DNA from: Pseudomonadota bacterium
GTDB lineage: Bacteria; Pseudomonadota; Alphaproteobacteria; Acetobacterales; Acetobacteraceae
Reading direction: 5' to 3'
Length of the DNA: 64,000 nt
Assembly: GCA_023424475.1 (NCBI GenBank)
Contig: JAFADX010000005.1
Coordinates: 1-64,000, forward strand
Positions within the stretch are counted from its first letter, which is position 1. Each line of letters opens with the position of its first letter. The position numbers and the translations under genes were made by a program. The notes below the pieces were generated by a model, which did not search any database, was not told where the DNA came from, and worked only from the letters and a program-made list of their open reading frames with translations. Positions 51,000 to 59,624 of the stretch are shown here, in pieces.

Positions 51000-52115
51000 T
51001 CAGGCCGCGGCGGGGGCCGCGCCGGCGCGCTTCTCCCGCGCGTTCCGCAGCAGCGCGAGGCCGCGATACACCCCATGCACCATCTTCGAGTAGGGCATCG
51101 CCAGGAAGAAGGCGAAGACCAGGCCCAGGTGAATCGCGAGCATGATGCCCATCGCCCCGGTGTGGCGGACCGCCAGCAGCAGCAGCCCGGTCGCGGCGAT
51201 CAGGAACAGCAGCGCGAGCATCGCGAATTCGCCGCCCGCCAGGCGCTTCGCCACCGGCCCGGGATCGGTGACGATCTTCACATGTGCGAGGCCCGCGGCG
51301 CCGATCATCATCAGCACGCCGCCCCAGAAGCCGAACTGCACCGGCAGGGAGAGGAAGGCGTGCGGCGACACCCAGCCGAGCAGGTAGTGATAGACCGTCC
51401 CCGTGCAGGTGGCGGCGAAGCAGAGCATGAAGCCGCCGAACAGCGCCTGGTGCAGCCAGCGACGATGCATCGAGAAGCCGTCATCGGTGTCGTTGCAACC
51501 GTGTCCGCCGCCGCCTAGGTTGCGCAGCGTGACGATGTCCACCGCCGCCTCGGCCGCCGGTGCCGGGGCGAAGGCGCCCGGGGGGCTTCCCGTCGCGCGC
51601 CAGTAGTTCCGCGCCCCCATCGCCATGGCGAGAAGCGCATAGCCGAAGGTCAGCACGCCGAGCGTGATCATCAGCCAGTGCGGGACGACGCGGAAGAAGG
51701 CACCGGCGCCGCGCTGCGCCGACCATAGCACGCCCGGGTCCTGCAGCGCGACGGCCAGCACCAGCGCCAGCGCCACGCCGAGCGCGGCGAACAGCGAAAC
51801 GAGGGTGCCGTTGCGCTCGAACAGCCGGCCCATCGGCGCGGGCCAGGCGTTCTTCGCGTAGGAGTCCTGCCGCAGTTCGGCGAAGGTCGCGGGGATGTTC
51901 ATGCCGAAGGCGTGCGGGGGGGCATACTGGCAGGCGTGGTAGCAGCCCTTGCAGCCATGGCAGAGGTTGGCGAGGTGCATGAGGTCGCCCTCGGTGAAGG
52001 CGCGGCGCATCGTCATCGCGGGGAAGACGGCGCAATAGCCTTCGCAGTAGCGGCAGGCGTTGCAGATCTCCATCAGCCGCCGGGCTTCGGCGACGGTCTC
52101 GCTGTCCTGGGCCAT
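51000..52115 (-). CDS. tcuB: Tricarballylate utilisation 4Fe-4S protein TcuB
   Basis: The 371-residue protein starts at ATG 52115 (GTG 52118 is an alternative). Two cysteine clusters ICNACRYCEGYC (18-28) and LCHGCKGCYHAC (52-62) are laid out as CxxCxxCxxxC, for two iron-sulfur centres. The rest is a membrane part with about six helices (LFAALGVALALVLAVALQDP; ALFGGFMLCFAATCTGTVYH). TcuB reoxidises the FAD enzyme TcuA and passes electrons to the quinone pool. It directly follows tcuA. The remaining gene tcuC (a transporter) is not adjacent. Confidence 0.93.
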   Translation of the reverse strand: MAQDSETVAEARRLMEICNACRYCEGYCAVFPAMTMRRAFTEGDLMHLANLCHGCKGCYHACQYAPPHAFGMNIPATFAELRQDSYAKNAWPAPMGRLFERNGTLVSLFAALGVALALVLAVALQDPGVLWSAQRGAGAFFRVVPHWLMITLGVLTFGYALLAMAMGARNYWRATGSPPGAFAPAPAAEAAVDIVTLRNLGGGGHGCNDTDDGFSMHRRWLHQALFGGFMLCFAATCTGTVYHYLLGWVSPHAFLSLPVQFGFWGGVLMMIGAAGLAHVKIVTDPGPVAKRLAGGEFAMLALLFLIAATGLLLLAVRHTGAMGIMLAIHLGLVFAFFLAMPYSKMVHGVYRGLALLRNAREKRAGAAPAAA

Positions 52116-52119
52116 CACC

Positions 52120-53517
52120 TCAGTTCCTCACCAGCTTCGCCGCTTCCGCACCCGCGATGCGGCCGAACACCGTGCCGATCGCCATGCCGAAGCCGGCCAG
52201 GTAGCCCTGGCCCAGGATGTTGCCGGACATGATCTCGCCCGAGGCGAACATGTTCGCCGAGGGCCTGCCGTCCGCCATCATCACCCGGGCCTGCCCGTTC
52301 ACCTTCACGCTGAGGAAGGTGAAGGTGATGCCGGGCCGCAGCGGGTGGCAGTAGTAGGGCGGCGTGTCGATCTTCCGCGCCCAGTGGGATTTCGGCGGCG
52401 CCAGCCCCTCGGTGCGGCAGTCGTCGAGCGACTGCGCCTTGAAGGTGCCGGGCTGCACCGCGGCGTTGTAGTCGGCGACGACCTTCCCGAGCTTGCCGGC
52501 ATCGAGGCCGATCATGCCGGCGAGTTCGGCGATCGTGTCAGCCCTGTAGGGCGCGAAGACCGGCGGCAGGTAGTTGAGCTGCGCCTGGGAATCGTTGATG
52601 GCGAAGGCGACCTGCCCGGGCTGCTGCGCGATCAGCCGGCCCCAGATGGCGTAGCGCTTCGGCCAGACATCCTCGCCCTCGTCGTAGAAGCGTTCGACGT
52701 CGCGGTTCACCACGATGGAGAAGGGCACGCAGTCGAGGCGCATGGCGAGGCCGCCATCCTCCATCGGCGCGCGGGCGTCGTTCGCGACGGCATGGAACTG
52801 CGTGGGGTCGCCGACCTCCTGCACGCCCTGGCCGAGCAGGTCCTTGAGCAGCCTGCCCTGCGCATAGGGCGTGCCGCGGATCTGGAAGTTGTCCGCCGCA
52901 TCGCCCCAGTATTTCCGCAGCCATTCGCGATTGGCCTGAAAGCCGCCGGCCGAGGCGACAAGGGCCTTGAACCTGATGGTGGCGGGGAAGCCGCGGTGGG
53001 AGACGACGGCCTCGGTGGCGAAGCCGTCCTTCACCGCCACGTGCTGCACCTCGGTGTCGTAGAGGATGGTGATGCCGAGCGCCTCCGCCGTCCGGTACAG
53101 CGCATTCACCAGCGCCTTGCCGCCGCCCAGGAAGAAGGCATTGGTGCGCGACAGGGAGAGCGTGCCCGACAGCGAAGGCTGGAAGACCACGCCGCAGGAT
53201 TCGAGGAATTTCGGCGCTTCCTCCGATGCGCGGATGCACATGCGGGCGAGCGGCTCGTCGGTCTTCCCCGCCGTGACGCGGCGCAGATCGTCCCAGTATT
53301 CCTCCTCCAGGTAGGAGTCGGTCAGCACGCCGGTCGGGCCATGGTGGAGGGAACGCACGTTGCGGGTATGGCGCGAATTGCCGCCGCGCATCGGCTTCGG
53401 CGCATGCTCGGCCACCACCACCGAGGCGCCGGCGCGGCGCGCGGTGATGGCGGCGCAGAGCGCGGCATTGCCGCCGCCCGCCACCAGCACGTCGAAGGTC
53501 TGCGTCAGGTCGACCAT
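52120..53517 (-). CDS. tcuA: FAD-dependent tricarballylate dehydrogenase TcuA
   Basis: This is a 465-residue succinate dehydrogenase/fumarate reductase-like flavoenzyme from ATG 53517. The FAD motif is DVLVAGGGNAALCAAITARR, followed by MRGGNSRHTRNVRSLH. Other marks are ALVASAGGFQANREWLRKYW, RVMMADGRPSANMFASGEIM and the end SGNILGQGYLAGFGMAIGTV. It oxidises tricarballylate to cis-aconitate, which enters the TCA cycle. The intended regulator, a GntR gene, is divergent, and a palindrome lies 23 bases upstream of this start. A related substrate is possible. Confidence 0.92.
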   Translation of the reverse strand: MVDLTQTFDVLVAGGGNAALCAAITARRAGASVVVAEHAPKPMRGGNSRHTRNVRSLHHGPTGVLTDSYLEEEYWDDLRRVTAGKTDEPLARMCIRASEEAPKFLESCGVVFQPSLSGTLSLSRTNAFFLGGGKALVNALYRTAEALGITILYDTEVQHVAVKDGFATEAVVSHRGFPATIRFKALVASAGGFQANREWLRKYWGDAADNFQIRGTPYAQGRLLKDLLGQGVQEVGDPTQFHAVANDARAPMEDGGLAMRLDCVPFSIVVNRDVERFYDEGEDVWPKRYAIWGRLIAQQPGQVAFAINDSQAQLNYLPPVFAPYRADTIAELAGMIGLDAGKLGKVVADYNAAVQPGTFKAQSLDDCRTEGLAPPKSHWARKIDTPPYYCHPLRPGITFTFLSVKVNGQARVMMADGRPSANMFASGEIMSGNILGQGYLAGFGMAIGTVFGRIAGAEAAKLVRN

Positions 53518-53539
53518 GGGGGGCCCTCGATTTGGTTTT

Positions 53540-53549
53540 CTGTATACAG
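53540..53549. promoter_or_regulatory. Palindromic operator candidate upstream of tcuA
   Basis: CTGTATACAG is a perfect ten-base palindrome, with a further half-site TTGTATCC directly after it (53550-53557). TGTATACA cores are the type bound by FCD-family GntR regulators. It lies 23 bases upstream of tcuA and about 490 bases from the divergent GntR gene at 54043. It may overlap the tcuA promoter. Confidence 0.6.
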
Positions 53550-54042
53550 TTGTATCCACATCTGTCCAGCCAGGCGCCGCGATGGTCTTCAGGAGGCAGA
53601 TCGAGAAAGGCAACGCCTTCCTCCGCCCGCACGACGTGCAGCATGACCACCATCCCGCCGAGGGCAGCTTCGAGCCCCGGCTGCCGGCCCAATGCCCGGC
53701 CCCTTGCCGGTGCCGCCTGCCGATGATCCTCCGCCGGCGGGGCGCCGGGCGATGACGGATGCCGTCACCCTCAACGGCGGCGGTCCGACCGGACGCAGGA
53801 GGCCGGCCATTCACGGACCCCAGGCACCCCGGCGCGCCGCCGAACCGCGAGCCGCGGCCGGTGCGGCCGGGCCAGGCCGCGGCAGGCAACGGATGGCCCG
53901 CGGCACCTTCGACATCGCCACGCAGAAATGCGGCCGCCGGACCCTAATCGCGACCCGGCAGGCCGGGGCGGTCCGCCAGGCTCATAGCGGCCTGAGACGG
54001 CCGCGCTTCCGGCCGCCCCATGTCCTCGGCTAGGACTCGGGC
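53550..54042. other. 493-base region between tcuA and the GntR gene, no gene seen
   Basis: Only the half-site at 53550-53557 is notable. Short frames occur on both strands but none has a known pattern or a good start signal. The long spacing for a divergent pair suggests lost sequence, but no relic could be identified. Confidence 0.45.
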
Positions 54043-54729
54043 ATGGACGGCACCGCAACCGCCACGCGCGACCTCGGCCAGGAAGCCTATGGCCGGATCC
54101 GGGCGGCCATCCGCGACGGCAGCCTCGCCCCGGGCGAACGGCTGACCGAGACCGATCTCGCCGCCCGGTTCGGCGTCTCCCGCACGCCGGTCCGCCAGGC
54201 GATCGCGCGGCTGGAGGCGGAGGGGCTGCTCACCCGCGAAACCCGCCGGGGCCTGACGGTGACGCGCCCCGACCACCAGCAGGTCATCGAGCTCTATGTC
54301 ATGCGGGAGGTGCTGGAAGGTGCGGCCGCGCGCCTCGCCGCGCAGCACGCGAGCGAGACCGAGATCGCCGCCATGGCCGAGATCGTCGAGCAGGAACCGG
54401 CTGCCTTCCGCGACGCCGGCGCACTCGCCGAGGTGAACCAGCGCCTGCACGGGCTGCTCTACCTCGCCGCCCATAACCGCTACCTGCTGCGCAGCCTCGA
54501 ACAGCTCGCCGCCACCATGGCCCTGCTGCCGACCCTGCTGACGCAGGGCGGCCGCGCCGAGCAGGCCCATGCCGAACACCGCGCCATCATCGCCGCGCTC
54601 CTCGCCCGCGACGGAACAGCCGCGGAAGCCGCCGCGCGCGCCCATGCCCGCGCGGCGCAGAGGCACCGGCTGGCCTGGATGGTGCGGACCCTGGGCGTGC
54701 CGCTGGCAGCCCCGGGGGCGGGCGGCTAG
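54043..54729 (+). CDS. GntR family (FCD subfamily) regulator, probable tcu regulator
   Basis: This is a 228-residue protein. The winged-helix part covers about residues 10-80: RAAIRDGSLAPGERLTETDL, ARFGVSRTPVRQAIARLEAE, with wing LTRETRRGLTVTR. An FCD domain follows, containing YVMREVLEGAAARLAAQHAS and, near the end, HAEHRAIIAALLARDGTAAE with metal-site histidines. Its stop TAG (54727-54729) is formed by the CTAG end of an A/B repeat. Divergent position next to tcuAB suggests tricarballylate or citrate sensing, which is inferred. Confidence 0.9.
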   Translation: MDGTATATRDLGQEAYGRIRAAIRDGSLAPGERLTETDLAARFGVSRTPVRQAIARLEAEGLLTRETRRGLTVTRPDHQQVIELYVMREVLEGAAARLAAQHASETEIAAMAEIVEQEPAAFRDAGALAEVNQRLHGLLYLAAHNRYLLRSLEQLAATMALLPTLLTQGGRAEQAHAEHRAIIAALLARDGTAAEAAARAHARAAQRHRLAWMVRTLGVPLAAPGAGG

Positions 54730-54962
54730 AGCAGATCCCGATCAGGTGATGCCACCTGATCGGGCGAAGATGCTCGCAGAAACGACGGGCCAGAGACATT
54801 GCCGTGAGCCAGGGCGAACGGGAACGGCTCCAGAGCATGTTCCGATCTGTCGGAACCGGCACCGGCCCGCACCCCCACCCGGCCACCCAACAACAACAGT
54901 ATCCTGGAGGAGTGGCCGGGTGGGGGTGCGGGCCGGTGCCGCCTGATCGAAACGAGCTCTAG
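54726..54962 (+). repeat. Composite A-B repeat
   Basis: Module A (54726-54833) starts with CTAG and a perfect hairpin GATCAGGTG-ATGC-CACCTGATC. It joins module B (about 54830-54962) at CCAG. B contains perfect 29-base arms at 54858-54886 and 54912-54940 around a 25-base loop. The element ends in CTAG (54959-54962). Here the arm end GAGCATGTTCCGATCTG is on the left. Its arm has CCC/GGG where the 63 kb copy has CCT/AGG, a compensating pair. Confidence 0.93.
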
Positions 54963-55305
54963 GCCCCTCGGCGGGCAGGGGCCAAGGGGATCACGGCCTC
55001 CGACGGCGCCGTGCGGAAGGCCGCCCGCGGCGCCTTCGCCGGGGCCATCCGGGGCGACCCGCCGCGCCTGCACGGCTGGCAAGGGCATTGGCGCGTGGTG
55101 CCGCCCCGCCATGCCCGTACAGACGCGGCCGTCACCATCGCCATGCGCCCCGCCGCCGGGCCATCACATCGGCGGCCCGACCTTCGGGACGCGAGGCGGG
55201 GTCCTGGCCATCCGCGACGGCTACGCCGATCCGCCGCACGCGCCGGGCGGTTGACGCCGCCGCGCGGGCGGCGAAGGCTGGGCGCCTGCATCCGGAGCCT
55301 GCCCG
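54963..55305. other. Intergenic, no gene seen
   Basis: The 343 bases between the repeat and the family 5 receptor gene hold no recognisable gene. Short frames read HHIGGPTFGTRGGVLAIRDG before a stop near 55254; this could be a relic but no family was recognised. Confidence 0.45.
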
Positions 55306-56874
55306 ATGAAGCGTCTCGCCGTCCTGGCCGCCTGCCTGCTCGCGGTCGCCCAACCAGGCCGCTCACAGACACTCGCCGTCGGCGTCGAGGCCCCCTTCGG
55401 TCTCGACCCGCACTACCTCTTCGCCGGGCCGAACATGGCGGCCGCGCGACATATCTACGACAGCCTGATCAACCGCGACGCCGAGAGCCGCTTCGTCCCC
55501 GGCATCGTCGAGACCTGGGAGATGACCGCGCCGCAGGTCTGGGAACTGCATCTGCGCTACGGCGTCACCTTCCACGACGGCAGCCCCTTCACCGCCGAGG
55601 ACGTGGCCTTCTCCATCGCGCGCGTGCCGAACGTGCCGAACAACCCCGGCCCCTACACCTCCAACCTGCGCACCATCGCCCGTGTCGAGGTGGTGGACCC
55701 CTACACTGTCCGCCTGCACACCGACCGGCCGAACCCGGTGCTGCCGGGGCAGCTGACCAACATCTTCGTCGTCTCGAAGCATGCCGCGGAGAATGCCTCG
55801 ACGGCCGACTTCGCCAGCGGCCGCGCGGCGATCGGCACCGGCCCCTTCCGGCTCGGACAGGCGCGCGGCTCCGACGGCATGACCGTGCTGCGCAACGATG
55901 GCTTCTGGGGGCCGAAGGCGGCCTACGCGCAGGTCGACCTGCGCGTCATCGGCAATGATTCCTCGCGGCTCGCGGCGCTGCTCAGCGGCGACGTGGACCT
56001 GATCGAGAGCGTGCCGCCGGCCGATGTCGCGCGGCTCGAGCGCGATGGCCGCGTCACGGTCTTCCGGCGCAATTCCGACCGCATCATGTACATGCTGCCG
56101 AATGTGCGGCTCGACCAGTTCCCGCTGCTGGTCGACGGCGCAGGGCAGGCGCTGCCGCACAACCCGCTGCGCGACCTCCGCGTGCGCCAGGCGCTCTCGC
56201 TCGCGATCGACCGCCGGGCGCTGGCGGCGCGGGCCCTGGACGGCCAGGCGGTGCCCACGGTGCAGATGGTGCCGGAACAGTTCGGCGGCTTCGATCCCTC
56301 CGTTGCCGTGCCTGCCGCCGACCCTGCCCGCGCCCGCGCGCTGCTGGCCGAGGCCGGCTACCCGGACGGCTTCGGCCTGACCATCGGCTGTTCCAACAAC
56401 CGCTACGTCAACGATGCGCGGGTCTGCCAGGCATTGGGCCAGATGCTGACCCGCGCGGGCTTCCATGCGCGCGTCGAGACGCAGCCCTGGAACGTCTTCT
56501 CCCCGCGCACCCAGGCGACGCGCAACGACCTGCCGCTGATGCTCTACGGCCTCTCGCTCTCCTCCTCGCGCGATGCCTCCTACATCCTCTCGACCGCCGT
56601 CCATACGCGCGTGCCGGCCCGGGCCTTCGGCCAGGGCAACCGCGGCGGCTTCAGCGATGCGCGGCTCGACGGGCTGATCGATGCGGTCATCATTCGCAGC
56701 GGCGCGGGGCGGGAGGAGGAACTCCGCCGCGTCGCGCGCGAATCCGCGGCGCAGCTTCCGCTCATCCCGCTCTACAACCAGGTGGTGGTCGCCGCCGCGC
56801 GGCGCGGCGTGGTCTACACGCCGCGCATGGATGAGCAGATGGTCGCCTACCAGGCCCGCCCGGCCGAACGCTGA
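55306..56874 (+). CDS. Family 5 (SBP_bac_5) ABC transporter substrate-binding protein
   Basis: This is a 522-residue periplasmic receptor with a signal peptide (MKRLAVLAACLLAVAQPGRS). Family marks are LDPHYLFAGPNMAAARHIYD, LVxxW-like ETWEMTAPQVWELHLRYGVT then FHDGSPFTAEDVAFSI, GTGPFRL and the mid-region DLRVRQALSLAIDRRALA. Later DLRVRQAL and TIGCSNNRYVNDARVCQALG are normal for dipeptide/opine/nickel receptors. No permease genes follow. It is a full-length relative of the decayed fragment at 28.2-28.5 kb. Confidence 0.9.
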   Translation: MKRLAVLAACLLAVAQPGRSQTLAVGVEAPFGLDPHYLFAGPNMAAARHIYDSLINRDAESRFVPGIVETWEMTAPQVWELHLRYGVTFHDGSPFTAEDVAFSIARVPNVPNNPGPYTSNLRTIARVEVVDPYTVRLHTDRPNPVLPGQLTNIFVVSKHAAENASTADFASGRAAIGTGPFRLGQARGSDGMTVLRNDGFWGPKAAYAQVDLRVIGNDSSRLAALLSGDVDLIESVPPADVARLERDGRVTVFRRNSDRIMYMLPNVRLDQFPLLVDGAGQALPHNPLRDLRVRQALSLAIDRRALAARALDGQAVPTVQMVPEQFGGFDPSVAVPAADPARARALLAEAGYPDGFGLTIGCSNNRYVNDARVCQALGQMLTRAGFHARVETQPWNVFSPRTQATRNDLPLMLYGLSLSSSRDASYILSTAVHTRVPARAFGQGNRGGFSDARLDGLIDAVIIRSGAGREEELRRVARESAAQLPLIPLYNQVVVAAARRGVVYTPRMDEQMVAYQARPAER

Positions 56875-56898
56875 CCCCGGTCCGGCGCGGGAGGAGCC

Positions 56899-58089
56899 TC
56901 AGCCGAGTTCCTGCCGCACCAGCCCGACCCAGAAGGCGACGCCGTGGGGCAGCGTCTCGTCGTTGAAGTCGTAGCGCGGCGTGTGCAGCCCGTGCGCCCT
57001 GCCGTCCGCGCCCACGCCGTTGCCGATGAAGACGAAGGCGCCGGGCTTGGCCTCGAGCATGAAGGAGAAGTCCTCCCCGCCGGTCACCGGCGTCGTGTCC
57101 TCATCGACACCGCCCGTCGTGCCGAGGGTCCGCGCCACCGCGGCCATCACATCCGTCTCGCGCTCATGATTGACGAGCGGCACGGTGCCCCAGCGCAGCG
57201 AGGTCTCGGCCGTCGCGCCCTGCATGGCGGCGCAGAGGTCGGCGAGTTCGCGGATGCGCGCCTCCAGCAGCTCCTGCATCGGCTTGTTGAAGGCGCGCAT
57301 GGTGCCGCCGATGTAGAGCTCGGACGGCATGACATTCAGCGACACGCGCTGGCCGGCGTCGATGTGCCCGACGCTGACGACGATGTTCTCGAGCGGCGGG
57401 GCGTTGCGGCTGACGATGGTCTGCAGCGCCTGCACGAAGGTCGCCTGCACCACCGCGAGGTCGTTGGCGAGGTGCGGCGAGTTGCCCCCGTGCCCGCCCG
57501 AGCCGCGGAAGGTCACCTCCCACCGCCCCGAGGCCGCCATCAGCGGCCCCTTGCGCAGCGCGAAGCGGCCGACCGGCATGCCCGGCATGTTGTGCATGCC
57601 GTAGACGGCATCGCAGGGGAAGCGTTCGAACAACCCGTCTTCGAGCATGGCGCGGGCGCCGCCGCGGCCTTCCTCGGCCGGCTGGAAGATGAAGTGGACG
57701 GTGCCCGCGAAGTCCGGGTTCTCCGCCAGCACCCGCGCGGCGCCGAGCAGCATGGTGGTGTGGCCGTCATGCCCGCAGGCATGCATCCGGCCCGACGTGG
57801 TCGAAGCATAGGGCAGGCCGGTCGCCTCGGTCAGGGCGAGCGCGTCCATGTCGGCGCGCAGGCCGATCGCGCCCTGCCCCGGCCGCCTGCCGCGCAGCGT
57901 GCCGACCACGCCGAAGCGGCCGACGCCTTCCGCCGTCTCGATGCCCATCGCCTTGAGCTCGCGCGCCACCAGCGCGGCGGTGCGCTCCTCCTCCATCCCC
58001 AGTTCGGGGTGGGCGTGGATGTCGCGCCGGATCGCCACGAGCCCGGGCAGGTGTCGTTCGATGCGGCTTCGGATGTCGGTCTGGTCCAT
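56899..58089 (-). CDS. M20 family amidohydrolase (hippurate hydrolase-like)
   Basis: This is a 396-residue metal-dependent hydrolase. It starts with IRRDIHAHPELGMEEERTAA. Metal and catalytic residues are in RADMDALALTE, HACGHDGHTTMLLGAARVLA, FIFQPAEEGRGGARAML and the late VTGGEDFSFMLE. The dimerisation domain contains RGSGGHGGNSPH. Family members remove amino acids from N-acyl or N-carbamoyl compounds such as hippurate or indole-acetyl amino acids. A NIPSNAP protein gene lies 35 bases upstream on the same strand. Confidence 0.9.
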   Translation of the reverse strand: MDQTDIRSRIERHLPGLVAIRRDIHAHPELGMEEERTAALVARELKAMGIETAEGVGRFGVVGTLRGRRPGQGAIGLRADMDALALTEATGLPYASTTSGRMHACGHDGHTTMLLGAARVLAENPDFAGTVHFIFQPAEEGRGGARAMLEDGLFERFPCDAVYGMHNMPGMPVGRFALRKGPLMAASGRWEVTFRGSGGHGGNSPHLANDLAVVQATFVQALQTIVSRNAPPLENIVVSVGHIDAGQRVSLNVMPSELYIGGTMRAFNKPMQELLEARIRELADLCAAMQGATAETSLRWGTVPLVNHERETDVMAAVARTLGTTGGVDEDTTPVTGGEDFSFMLEAKPGAFVFIGNGVGADGRAHGLHTPRYDFNDETLPHGVAFWVGLVRQELG

Positions 58090-58124
58090 GTCGTCTCCGG
58101 TGCGATGGGTCGTCCCGCGCGCGG

Positions 58125-58451
58125 CTACTTCACCGCCGAGAAGGCAGTCGGCTGCAGGATGGCGGTGCTGACATTCGCGACGATGGCGCCGTCCTTCTCA
58201 GTCTCGGCGCGCTTCGCGATCCATTCGGGATCGTTCTGGAAGGCGGTCCATTTCTGCTCGCGCTCGGCGAGCGAGGACCATTCCAGGAGATAGTGGAGAT
58301 CCTGGTTCGATTCGCCGATCACCGTGGTCCAGAAGCCGGCCTGGCGGATGCCGTGCTTCTCCCACAGCTTCAGCGTGATGGTCTCGAACCGCTTGAGCAG
58401 CGCGGGCAGGCGCCCGGGCACGCAGCGGTAGATGCGGAGTTCGTGGATCAT
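58125..58451 (-). CDS. NIPSNAP family protein
   Basis: This is a 108-residue protein from ATG 58451. It has the ferredoxin-like dimeric alpha/beta-barrel fold typical of NIPSNAP: IHELRIYRCVPGRLPALLKR, FWTTVIGESNQDLHYLLEWS and REQKWTAFQNDPEWIAKRAE. Bacterial members are small and often lie next to catabolic hydrolases; their role is not known. It shares a strand with the M20 gene and may be co-transcribed. Confidence 0.85.
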   Translation of the reverse strand: MIHELRIYRCVPGRLPALLKRFETITLKLWEKHGIRQAGFWTTVIGESNQDLHYLLEWSSLAEREQKWTAFQNDPEWIAKRAETEKDGAIVANVSTAILQPTAFSAVK

Positions 58452-58626
58452 TCCCTGTCGGCCCCTCGTACGGTTCGCGGAAGGCGCCGAGCATGCGGCC
58501 AGCCGGCCTTGCGGTCCAGCCGGCCCGGTGCCATGCCCCGGCAACAGGGATGCCCCCTGCCCGGCAGGCGGCGACAGCCGGGCCCGCCCGTCGCAGCCTG
58601 CGCCCCGAACGACCAAGGAACGCCCC

Positions 58627-59427
58627 ATGGAACTGAAGCAATACGAAACCCTCGCCCTCGAGGCGCCGGAGCCGCATGTCCTGGTCGTGCGGCTGAACCG
58701 CCCGCAGGTGTCGAACGCGCTCAACACGCAGATGGGCCGCGACCTGCTTTCCGTGTGGTCCGGCCTGATCGCCGAGCCGGGCGAGGTCCGCTGCGTCGTC
58801 TTCGCCGCAGCCGGCGAGAAGGCCTTCTGCGGCGGCGGCGACCTCAAGGAACGCAACGGCATGACCGATGCCGCCTGGCGCCACCAGCACGAGATCTTCG
58901 AGCGCGCCTACTGGACCCAGATCGACTGTCCGATCCCGATCGTCGCCGCGGTCTCCGGCCATGCCTATGCCGGTGGGCTCGAGATGGTGCTGGCCTCCGA
59001 CTTCGCCTACGGCGTCGCGGCCGCGCGCTTCGCGCTGACCGAGGTGACGATCGGCATCATGCCCGGCGCCGGCGGCACCCAGACCCTGCCGCGCATCGTC
59101 GGCGAGCGCCGCGCCAAGGAGATCATCCTGACCGGCCGCCCCTTCACCGCGGCCGATGCGCTCGACTGGGGCATCCTCAACCGCGTGCTCGAGACGCGCG
59201 AGGACCTGTGGGACGCCGTAATGGAGACCGCGCGCACCATCGCGCGCAATGCGCCGCTGTCGGTCCGCCAGGCCAAGCGGTCGATGCATTACGGCCTGCA
59301 GATGGACATCCGCACCGCGCTGCGCTTCGAGATCGAGTGCTACAACCAGCTCGTGAACACCGAGGACCGGCGCGAAGGCATCGCGTCGTTCAACGAGAAG
59401 CGGAAGCCGGTGTTCAAGGGCCGGTGA
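58627..59427 (+). CDS. Enoyl-CoA hydratase
   Basis: This is a 266-residue crotonase from ATG 58627. It has the expected residues for hydration: oxyanion segments KAFCGGGDLK and SGHAYAGG, first Glu in AGGLEMVLASDF and second Glu in FALTEVTIGIMPGAGG. It begins VLVVRLNRPQVSNALNTQMG and ends with RREGIASFNEKRKPVFKGR. It hydrates an enoyl-CoA; the chain is unknown. It stands alone on the plus strand, divergent from the NIPSNAP gene. Confidence 0.9.
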   Translation: MELKQYETLALEAPEPHVLVVRLNRPQVSNALNTQMGRDLLSVWSGLIAEPGEVRCVVFAAAGEKAFCGGGDLKERNGMTDAAWRHQHEIFERAYWTQIDCPIPIVAAVSGHAYAGGLEMVLASDFAYGVAAARFALTEVTIGIMPGAGGTQTLPRIVGERRAKEIILTGRPFTAADALDWGILNRVLETREDLWDAVMETARTIARNAPLSVRQAKRSMHYGLQMDIRTALRFEIECYNQLVNTEDRREGIASFNEKRKPVFKGR

Positions 59428-59624
59428 TCCGCGCCGCGGCCGAAACGCCGCGTCAGGAGGAGGTCGCCGCGCTGCTGCGGCATCCGCAACGCGGCGGCCC
59501 ATGCGCGATGTACACCCGCGCGGGCTTCGCCCCGCGCGGCCCCTTCCCGCCCAACGAGGCCGGCCCGATCAGCCGCTTCCTCGAAAAGCCGGTCAGTTCG
59601 CGTTCGCCCCCGCCCGCTCGATGA
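59428..59624 (+). pseudogene. C-terminal relic of a GNAT acetyltransferase
   Basis: Immediately after the enoyl-CoA hydratase stop, a different frame reads ETPRQEEVAALL, then AMYTRAGFAPRGPFPPNEAG and PISRFLEKPV. This is the pattern of the end of a GNAT domain ('ETGxxQxEAxxLYxRxGFxxxxPF...DPxSxFxEK'). No acetyl-CoA binding segment or start is present, and an extra HPQRGGPC interrupts the helix before the tyrosine. It overlaps the 3' end of a minus-strand Bug gene. The match was made by eye. Confidence 0.55.

Noticed and set aside
54963..55305. A decayed gene before the family 5 receptor
   Set aside because: Some phrases look protein-like, but no family could be named, so it is listed as intergenic.
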